A stretch of 13,572 nt of DNA from Caulobacteraceae bacterium (lineage in GTDB: Bacteria > Pseudomonadota > Alphaproteobacteria > Caulobacterales > Caulobacteraceae). The position numbers and the translations under genes were made by a program. The notes beneath the pieces were generated by a model. The model was not told where the DNA came from and ran no database searches. It saw nothing but the letters and a program-made list of their open reading frames with translations. Positions 8,194-13,572 of the stretch are shown one piece after another (the first letter of the stretch is position 1; each line of letters starts with the position of its first letter). The stretch is from the NCBI GenBank assembly GCA_013815405.1, contig JACDGF010000015.1, forward strand, positions 1 through 13,572, written 5' to 3'.

Positions 8194-8383
8194 TTCGCGC
8201 GCGGTCGATGACTTTTACCGGTCGCCTGGCGTCCGGGGTGAGACTGGATCGTCAACGGAGGCATAAAAAATTTTGGTGGAGCGCACCCTTCGAACCCCTC
8301 TTCCGAAGGGCGCCGCGGCATTCACACGCCTCTATCCATGGAGACGCGCATAGGGGCCGGCGCACGGCCGCTGGCCCCCTGCA

Positions 8384-8477
8384 CCCCTTCGGGGCCCCCC
8401 TCCCGTTGGCGGAGGGGAGGAGAGCGCCCATTCTCTTCCCGTTGGCGTGGGGGAAGTACCCCCGAAGGGGGGGGAGG
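8384..8477. repeat. Cluster of short G/C hairpins
   Basis: Four compact inverted repeats follow each other: CCCC-TTC-GGGG (8384-8394), CCCCTCC-CGTTGGC-GGAGGGG (8397-8417), CTTCCC with GGGAAG (8435-8456), and CCCCC-GAA-GGGGG (from 8459). The second and third share the core TCCCGTTGGCG. This is the style of palindromic elements scattered between genes in Caulobacter-like genomes. It fills much of the 8034-8615 gap. Open frames through it on either strand are Arg/Pro/Gly-rich and not believable as protein. Confidence 0.7.
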
Positions 8478-8615
8478 GGTCGTCGCCGCCACCCCGATCG
8501 ACGAAGTGTGGATCCAGTAGCCGGAAGGGAGAGGTGTTTCGTGGGAGTCGTGTTCCGGCCCTTCACCCGGGGCGCCGATGGGGCCACAATCCGGGGGCCG
8601 CGCGGGAGTGACGAC

Positions 8616-9386
8616 ATGACCGACTATGCTTCGAACGGGGCGCCCTTGAACGAGGAGGGGTTCGGCGAGGCCTTGACCCTGCTGGGGACGGCGAGGGAGG
8701 CGCTGTGGGCGGTGCTTTCGGTGGAGACGGCCGGCTGCGGCTACCTGTCCGACCGGCGCCCCAAGATCCTGTTCGAGCGCCATCACTTCGCCCGCCTGAC
8801 CAGCCACCGCTACGATGCCGACTATCCCGACATCAGCTCTCCCTATGCGGGAGGCTATGGGGCGGGCGGCGCGCACCAGTACGACCGGCTGGCGGTGGCC
8901 GAGGGCCTCGACGCCGACGCCGCGCTGAGGAGCGCCTCCTGGGGCCTGGGGCAGATCCTAGGCGAGAACCACGCCGCCGCCGGCTTCGCGACGGCGCGGG
9001 ATATGGTCGACGCCTTCGTGGCGGCGGAAGACAACCAGCTCCTGGGCATGGCGGCGTTCATCGCCGCCTCGCCGATGAAGGGCGCCCTGCAGCGCCGGGA
9101 CTGGCGGGGCTTCGCCGGAGGCTACAACGGGCCCGACTACGCCGCCCGCCGCTACGACGAGCATCTCGCCGCCCAGTACGCCCGATACCTCTCCCAGGGC
9201 TCTCCGGACCTCACGGTGAGGGCCGCGCAGGTCTATCTGACCTATCTGGGTTTCCCGGTCGGCGGCATCGACGGCGTCGCCGGCGCCCACACCGCGGCGG
9301 CGATCACCGACTTCCAGCGGCAAAGACAGCTGCCCCAGACCGGCTTGGCCGACGGCGCGACCCTGGCCGCGCTGGCTGGGCGCTAG
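8616..9386 (+). CDS. N-acetylmuramidase (DUF3380 type) with peptidoglycan-binding domain
   Basis: A 256-residue two-domain lysozyme-like enzyme that should cut the MurNAc-GlcNAc bond of peptidoglycan. The start is set by GGGAG seven bases before ATG 8616; the same frame stays open upstream but runs through the hairpin cluster. Residues about 15-190 match the N-acetylmuramidase family known from phage endolysins: VLSVETAG with the likely catalytic Glu37, RRPKILFERHHF (48-59), WGLGQILGENHAAAGF, and GGYNGPDYA. Residues about 195-256 form a peptidoglycan-binding type 1 domain: AAQVYLTYLGFPVGGIDG, then AITDFQRQRQLPQTGLADGATLAAL. There is no signal peptide or membrane anchor, so release to the wall needs lysis, a holin-like partner or a secretion system. 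It is the first gene of the plus-strand arm. No phage structural genes accompany it, so it may be an adopted endolysin or an effector-like enzyme. Confidence 0.92.
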   Translation: MTDYASNGAPLNEEGFGEALTLLGTAREALWAVLSVETAGCGYLSDRRPKILFERHHFARLTSHRYDADYPDISSPYAGGYGAGGAHQYDRLAVAEGLDADAALRSASWGLGQILGENHAAAGFATARDMVDAFVAAEDNQLLGMAAFIAASPMKGALQRRDWRGFAGGYNGPDYAARRYDEHLAAQYARYLSQGSPDLTVRAAQVYLTYLGFPVGGIDGVAGAHTAAAITDFQRQRQLPQTGLADGATLAALAGR

Positions 9387-9467
9387 GGCGTTCACTCACC
9401 GGCCGATCTCCGCGCGGCGCGGCCGCGGCCTCGCCCATCGCATTGTCGTTACCCGCCGGGTTGTGCG

Positions 9468-9496
9468 TTGACTTCGATCGCCGGCCGTCACGTTAT
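9468..9496 (+). promoter_or_regulatory. Possible sigma-70 type promoter
   Basis: TTGACT (9468-9473) is followed after 17 bases by CGTTAT (9491-9496), some 55 bases before the ATG at 9552, in the 165-base gap after the muramidase gene. The -35 box is good and the -10 box weak. It would let the 9552 gene and those behind it be transcribed apart from the muramidase. Confidence 0.3.
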
Positions 9497-9551
9497 TTGG
9501 TCCGCTTTGATCGATGGCGCCGGCCCTTGCATCAAGCTCTGGAGACCCTGC

Positions 9552-10223
9552 ATGCTCGACCGCCTCACCACCGGAATTTCCGACGCCAACCCGGGGTTCA
9601 TCGACTGGGTCAAGACCCGGCAGGACATCGTGGATGGCGTCGAAGTGGTGTTTTCCGCCATCAAGGACCGCGACGAGGACGAGGAGCACAAGATCGGCGA
9701 CATGTTCGAATGGCTGCACAGGTTGGCGGAAATCGCCGGCGAGGAGACGGTGGCCACGCTGGCCGCGCCCACCGTGGGTTCATTGGCGCTCCTGCTGCCG
9801 ATCGCGATCGCCGATATGCAAGCCACCGAAATCATCAAGAAAGAAACGGCGACGATGGCCTTCGCCGAAGGCGTGGTGATGGGTGCGTTCGCCGAAAGCC
9901 CCGATTTCATTCGCGATAATTTCTGGCAACAAAACCTTCCGTGGCCTCGGGAAGACAATGACCTGGTGAAACAGTATTATGCAAACGGCGGACTGGTCCT
10001 CGGCTATGATTACGGCCGTGATCTCCGCGGCCCGGCTCAGGCGACGTTCTTCGCCGACCTCAACCGGCCCGGCTGGAGCGAAGAGGAGCCGAGCGACGAC
10101 CAGCAGAGTCCGCCAAGATTCGGAGCGCCCGATCCGGAGACCATGGGCCCACAGGATTGGAAGGATTTGTACATTCAGATGGCCGGCGCTTTCGTGAAGC
10201 TTCACATCACCGAGAGTAGCTGA
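9552..10223 (+). CDS. Unknown 223-residue protein with one hydrophobic segment
   Basis: The start at 9552 is preferred because GGAG lies eight bases before it; an upstream in-frame extension begins near the putative promoter and is less likely. I recognise no family. The N-terminal part is helical and acidic (DRDEDEEH at 39-46, then FEWLHRLAEIAGEE). A hydrophobic, Ala/Leu-rich stretch follows at 67-89 (TVATLAAPTVGSLALLLPIA), long enough for one membrane helix or a buried hairpin. A Gly-rich helix pattern follows (AFAEGVVMGAFAE, 103-115), then YYANGGLVLGYDYGRDL (142-158), and an acidic/Pro-rich loop near 176-200. It sits between a muramidase without a signal peptide and the two Gly/Ser-rich protein genes. 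A holin-like role was considered, but one hydrophobic segment in a 223-residue mostly polar protein does not show it. Confidence 0.82.
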   Translation: MLDRLTTGISDANPGFIDWVKTRQDIVDGVEVVFSAIKDRDEDEEHKIGDMFEWLHRLAEIAGEETVATLAAPTVGSLALLLPIAIADMQATEIIKKETATMAFAEGVVMGAFAESPDFIRDNFWQQNLPWPREDNDLVKQYYANGGLVLGYDYGRDLRGPAQATFFADLNRPGWSEEEPSDDQQSPPRFGAPDPETMGPQDWKDLYIQMAGAFVKLHITESS

Positions 10224-10236
10224 AGAGCGTCGCCGA

Positions 10237-10250
10237 TAATCTAGGGATTA
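10237..10250. other. Small inverted repeat before the 10280 gene
   Basis: TAATC and GATTA form perfect 5-base arms with a 4-base loop in the 56-base gap between two plus-strand genes. This spot is AT-richer than its surroundings. It is too weak for a terminator; a regulatory role is possible but not shown. Confidence 0.2.
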
Positions 10251-10279
10251 CTGTTAGACCATAAAAAGGAAGCGCGCCG

Positions 10280-12073
10280 ATGCCCGACATGCAAACCTCG
10301 CTGGACCAAGCCGGGTCCATCACCAAGGCCATGCTCGACGCGCTTGACCAGATCGAGCAATATGCCGCCGCCTGTCAGGTCGGTCCGGACGGCAAGCCGT
10401 CGGGCACCGCGATCTACATGCACATGCCGATGGGCTATCCGATCGACCCCAAGATGTTCGCCAACGCCTGGACCCCGGGCGGGGGCGATTCCTCGGCCAG
10501 CTTCAGCAACGAAGGGACTTTCGTCCCCGCCACGCCCGCCCCTGCCCCGACGGGGGCCACGGCGACCAACGGCCAGGGCCCCCCGGGGGCGGTCTATCCT
10601 CCGCCTATGCCCAAGCCCGACCAGCAGCTCGAGGCGTCCATCCAGGCGGCCATGTTCACTTCCTTCCTAGTCGACAATATGCTCGAGGTGACCCAGAAGG
10701 GTATCGCCGCCGCGTGGCCGGAACGCCGTGTCAGCATCGAATACTTCACCATATTGGAAGGCATCCAGCCGGTGCAGACCGGCGCGCCCGAACAGTCGGT
10801 GCTCGACGCGGTGAAGGCCGCCCAGGACCTTCTCTATCTCAAGGACGACAAGGGAAACTTCGTCGGCTACACCCAGCTCTACGCCCAGTACCGCAAGAAC
10901 CGCACGGCGTGGGAGGCGGCGATCGGCGATCAGGCCGCCGCCTTCGCCCGCGCCATGGCCGATCCGGTCGCCGGCCAAGTCTGGCCCGTCCAGGCCGAGG
11001 TCTATGCCGACAAGGTCACCCAGGCTCTCAACGACTTCAACAGCATGGGCCGGCGCGAGGTGGAGAACGCGATCAACACCATCGCCACCGTGGGCCAGAA
11101 CGCAGTGACCGCCCTGGCGGCCATGGCCCGCCAGCTATGGGGCGCCTACAACATCCAGCTGGGGGGCGCGATTTCGGCCGACATTCCGTGGTCCTACATC
11201 AGCCCCATCTCCTGGTGGGATCACACCAACGAATCCTTTGGCATACAGAAGATCACCGCCACGTCCTCGGCCTATGAGGCGCGTGGCGGCGCCGGCAGTT
11301 CCAGTTTCGCTAACAACTGGTGGAACGAGCAGTCTTCCTCGACCAGCGGAAGCGTGGGGCTCAATTTTGGCTTGGTCAGCGGCAGCGCCAACGCCAGCCA
11401 TCAGGAAGCTTCCAACGCCTTCGCCGCCCACAGCGGCCAGTCGGGCTGGTCGAATCACGCCGACCGCTCCAGCAGCGCGACGATCACCATGGAATTCTTC
11501 CTGGCCACCATCGAGCGGCCCTGGTTGCTGGGCGATCTGTTCAATATCGAGGGTTGGTACCTGGTCGGTCAGAAGAAGAACAGCATCAGCGATGGCACGA
11601 TCGTCACCCAGGTGGGCGACCACGCCAAGCTCCTGCCGATGATCCCCAAGGCCTTTCTGGTCGTGCGCAATGTCGCTATCACCGCCAACGACTGGGGCGA
11701 CGCCGGAAACGCCTTCAACAGCGCCCAGCAGGATTCCGGCGGATCGGGACAGTCGAGTTCCAATTCCTATGGCGGGTCGGTGAGCTATCTGGGCTGGGGT
11801 GGCTCGGCCCAGCACGACGACCAGCAGGCCAGCGGGGCATTCGGCGCCAGCGGCAGCAGCAATTCAGGCTGGTCCTTCTCGTCGAGCGGGGCCGGCGGAA
11901 CCTTGAGCCTGTTGGGATCCCAGATCGTCGGCTGGATCGGCGAGATCCAGCCCGCCGCCCCCAGGATCGACGCGCCGCCGGTCAAGGAGCCCGACTCCAA
12001 GAGCGCCGACACCAAGACCTCGGACGCCAAGACCGATGGCGGCGCGGCCAAGACCGCCACCCCCGCGCCCTGA
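10280..12073 (+). CDS. Gly/Ser-rich protein of unknown family, possible membrane-inserting beta segments
   Basis: A 597-residue protein. AAGGA lies nine bases before the ATG, which fixes the start. No named family is recognised. A Pro/Ala-rich linker (about 82-112) separates a short N-terminal part from a helical domain (about 115-295; EQSVLDAVKAAQDLLYL, WEAAIGDQAAAFARAMADP, a long helix near 258-290). Two low-complexity Gly/Ser segments follow (about 335-400 and 485-545) in which small polar and hydrophobic residues alternate, as in amphipathic beta hairpins. Between and after them lies a domain also seen in the next gene: IERPWLLGDLF (411-421), IEGWYLVG (423-430), MIPKAFLVVRN (454-464) and GSQIVGWIGEIQP (546-558). 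The C-terminal tail is disordered, with repeats of the K-T/S-x-D kind. There is no signal peptide. It lies 56 bases after the preceding gene and 11 before the next, so probably in one operon with the latter. The function is unknown; pore formation is only a guess. Confidence 0.88.
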   Translation: MPDMQTSLDQAGSITKAMLDALDQIEQYAAACQVGPDGKPSGTAIYMHMPMGYPIDPKMFANAWTPGGGDSSASFSNEGTFVPATPAPAPTGATATNGQGPPGAVYPPPMPKPDQQLEASIQAAMFTSFLVDNMLEVTQKGIAAAWPERRVSIEYFTILEGIQPVQTGAPEQSVLDAVKAAQDLLYLKDDKGNFVGYTQLYAQYRKNRTAWEAAIGDQAAAFARAMADPVAGQVWPVQAEVYADKVTQALNDFNSMGRREVENAINTIATVGQNAVTALAAMARQLWGAYNIQLGGAISADIPWSYISPISWWDHTNESFGIQKITATSSAYEARGGAGSSSFANNWWNEQSSSTSGSVGLNFGLVSGSANASHQEASNAFAAHSGQSGWSNHADRSSSATITMEFFLATIERPWLLGDLFNIEGWYLVGQKKNSISDGTIVTQVGDHAKLLPMIPKAFLVVRNVAITANDWGDAGNAFNSAQQDSGGSGQSSSNSYGGSVSYLGWGGSAQHDDQQASGAFGASGSSNSGWSFSSSGAGGTLSLLGSQIVGWIGEIQPAAPRIDAPPVKEPDSKSADTKTSDAKTDGGAAKTATPAP

Positions 12074-12084
12074 GCCGAGGCTCG

Positions 12085-13572
12085 ATGTCCGACACCGACC
12101 AGCTTCGCGACCTGGGCCAGCGGCTGGCCGACGCCCTTGCGGCCTCCTATGGCATGACCGCGCCTGGTGCCAGGCTGGTGTTCCTGCCCGGCGGGGTGTC
12201 GGCGCCAGCTGACATCGTCCAATCCGGCGTGCTCAACCCCACCCAGCTGCAGACCTGGCTGTCGATCAATTTCGACTCGCCCTTCGTGATCGCCGGCGCC
12301 GAAGGCGCGATCCTCGAAAAGGATCCCTCCCATGGTCCGGTCAGCCGGATCTACACCATCGCCGCCTCGTCCGCCCAGCCCCTCGGCGACCCGGACGACG
12401 ACGCCTGGAAGCGGGTCGACGCCGAGATTGCCGACGCTCGGCGCGCTCTGGGTCCGCCGGAAGCGCAGAAGCCGATCGTCTGCGAACCGGACGACTGGCC
12501 GCTGCCCGCGGCCAACGCCGGCTATTGGACGGTGTTCGATTCCTCCGAGACCGAGTCCACTTCGACCGAAGTCACGACCCCCGCGCGGCCGGCGAGGCCC
12601 CAGTTCTGGATACCGCTATCCTCGGCCGCGGCCGCGGCGCCCGTCCCGGTGGTCGATCCCCAGTTCTGGAGGGTGCGATCCTTGGCCGCCGAGCCGGTCA
12701 CCACGCCCGATCCGCCCACGCCATCGCCCGACGCGCTTCTGGCGAGCGAGGAGCACGCCGTTTCGTTTGCCAGGACCTCGCCGGCGGCGAGCCGCTCGCG
12801 GTTCGCCTCACCGACCGCCTTCGCTTCGCCCCTGAACCGGTCGCTCGGCGCGATGTCCGCCCTCCAGGCCTCTTCCATCGAGGCGATGGAACCGGTCGCC
12901 AGCGAGACGGTCCAGGCGTCCGCCGCGACGTCCCAGGTCGCGCTCGACAAGGCGGCATGGCTGGCGGCGCGACCCGATCTGCACGCTTGGCGGATCGCCG
13001 CGGAAAGTGGGGAGTTGCCCGCGCGGCTGAAGACCCGCGCGCTGTTCCAGAACGCCCAGGCGATCGACACCGTGACCACCTCCGCCTCCTCCACCGTAAC
13101 CGTTCATCTGGAGCACCAGTGCGTCGCCCTGGGTTACTACCGCGCCGGCCAGCCCTGGTGGGACGGGGTCTTCCTGGCCGACCAGGGATGGTATGTTCCG
13201 GGCATGAAGCGTGGCGCCCTGCTTCCGGCCCCCGATGGGGAAGGTGGCTTGGCTTTCGGCCTGCCGGTCGCCATGGTCATCGTCCAGAAGCTTCGCGTGT
13301 CGGGCCAATGGTCGGCGGCCGCGACCGCCGCCCTCGGCTCGCCCGGCGGCACGCTTGGGCCCCTTTCTCTTTTCGGAGCGGTCGCCACGCATGAGTCGGA
13401 CGGGGTCACCATAACCTATGGCCACGAGGGGATGCAGGTCGTGGCCCTGCTCTGCGGCGCCCTGCCGGTGCTGCCGCCCGCCGACGCGCCCGAAATCCAC
13501 GCCGACACCGGCGCGTCGCCGGTTCCCGTTTCGCCGCCGGCCGATGCGCCCCCCGATCCAGCGCCGACGACC
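12085..13572 (+). CDS. Relative of the preceding gene product, C-terminus cut by window edge
   Basis: The frame is open for 496 codons from ATG 12085 to the last base, without a stop. GAGG lies just before the start, and the preceding gene ends 11 bases upstream, so the two should be co-transcribed. No named family is recognised. The N-terminal domain (about 1-135) includes ARLVFLPGG and WLSINFDSPFVIAGAEGA. A linker region carries YWTVFD and two copies of PQFW (172-175 and 192-195), followed by a low-complexity Ser/Ala/Pro part. The C-terminal domain (about 330-466) matches the end of the preceding protein: GQPWWDGVFL, QGWYVPGMKRG, GLPVAMVIVQKL, and HEGMQVVALLCGALPVLPP line up with its RPW, GWY, PKAFLVVRN and GSQIVGWI landmarks. 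It lacks the long Gly/Ser-rich inserts. A Pro/Ala/Asp-rich tail begins at about 465, which suggests the stop is not far outside the window. The function is unknown. Confidence 0.85.
   Translation, partial: MSDTDQLRDLGQRLADALAASYGMTAPGARLVFLPGGVSAPADIVQSGVLNPTQLQTWLSINFDSPFVIAGAEGAILEKDPSHGPVSRIYTIAASSAQPLGDPDDDAWKRVDAEIADARRALGPPEAQKPIVCEPDDWPLPAANAGYWTVFDSSETESTSTEVTTPARPARPQFWIPLSSAAAAAPVPVVDPQFWRVRSLAAEPVTTPDPPTPSPDALLASEEHAVSFARTSPAASRSRFASPTAFASPLNRSLGAMSALQASSIEAMEPVASETVQASAATSQVALDKAAWLAARPDLHAWRIAAESGELPARLKTRALFQNAQAIDTVTTSASSTVTVHLEHQCVALGYYRAGQPWWDGVFLADQGWYVPGMKRGALLPAPDGEGGLAFGLPVAMVIVQKLRVSGQWSAAATAALGSPGGTLGPLSLFGAVATHESDGVTITYGHEGMQVVALLCGALPVLPPADAPEIHADTGASPVPVSPPADAPPDPAPTT
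12598..12691 (+). repeat. Imperfect 60-base direct duplication inside the gene
   Basis: CCCCAGTTCTGGA at 12598 and again at 12658, each followed by similar sequence (T/G-A/C-G-ATCC-TCGGCC / TTGGCC), gives two protein copies of PQFW-x5-S about 20 residues apart. It is an in-frame tandem duplication in the linker of this protein. Confidence 0.6.

Noticed and set aside
8148..8615. Upstream extension of the muramidase frame
   Set aside because: It runs through the hairpin cluster and gives Arg/Pro-rich sequence. The ATG at 8616 has GGGAG at the right distance and is followed directly by the muramidase domain.
8252..8617. Minus-strand frame of 121 codons in the divergent region
   Set aside because: It is a translation of the palindromic repeats, with no ribosome site or domain.
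9552..10223. Bacterial gasdermin as partner of the caspase-type protease
   Set aside because: Size is roughly right, but the predicted make-up is mostly helical with one hydrophobic stretch, unlike the beta-rich gasdermin fold, and it lies on the other strand from the protease.
1..13572. Prophage, contractile injection or type VI secretion locus
   Set aside because: The muramidase prompted the idea, but no sheath, tube, baseplate, AAA ATPase, terminase or capsid-like protein is visible.

Overview
The window is very GC-rich. Third codon positions in the long frames are almost always G or C, and there are clusters of short G/C hairpins between genes. This suggests an alphaproteobacterium of the Caulobacter/Phenylobacterium kind; that is inference from composition and repeat style, since no marker gene is present. 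I see no tRNA, rRNA, CRISPR array, transposase, integrase or phage structural gene.

The layout is two divergent arms around a non-coding stretch at about 7950-8615. The left arm is entirely on the minus strand. Reading away from the centre it holds: a caspase-family cysteine protease (7949 to 7077); a short frameshifted gene remnant (6962 to 6770); two very long genes of unknown family (6582 to 4480 and 4257 to 1939); and a third long gene (1578 to beyond base 1) that leaves the window without a stop. The right arm is entirely on the plus strand: a cytoplasmic-type N-acetylmuramidase with a C-terminal peptidoglycan-binding domain (8616-9386); a 223-residue protein with one hydrophobic stretch (9552-10223); a 597-residue protein with two Gly/Ser-rich segments (10280-12073); and, 11 bases later, a related gene still open at the window end (12085 onward).

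The main result of reading the proteins side by side is that both arms contain diverged relatives. All three long minus-strand proteins carry one or two copies of a module of about 140 residues. It starts with a Tyr/His-x-Leu-Pro motif and ends in a segment like 'L-x-x-x-G-A-x-x-L-x-x-A-L' followed by a beta strand. Each also carries a beta-rich module ending in a Y-x-Y-R-like motif. The short remnant preserves the start of the same module. On the plus strand, the two last proteins share a C-terminal domain with P-W, G-W-Y and G-x-Q-(I/V)-V landmarks. I can name no database family for either set.

Two 152-bp copies of a hairpin-like intergenic repeat lie in opposite orientation immediately on either side of the gene at 1939-4257. 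A cluster of smaller G/C hairpins lies in the divergent central region.

How the genes work together is not shown by the sequence. A protease of the caspase fold, a wall-cutting muramidase without a signal peptide, a hydrophobic protein and proteins with Gly/Ser-rich, beta-hairpin-like segments could form a cell-envelope or cell-death type system. That is a hypothesis from gene association only.
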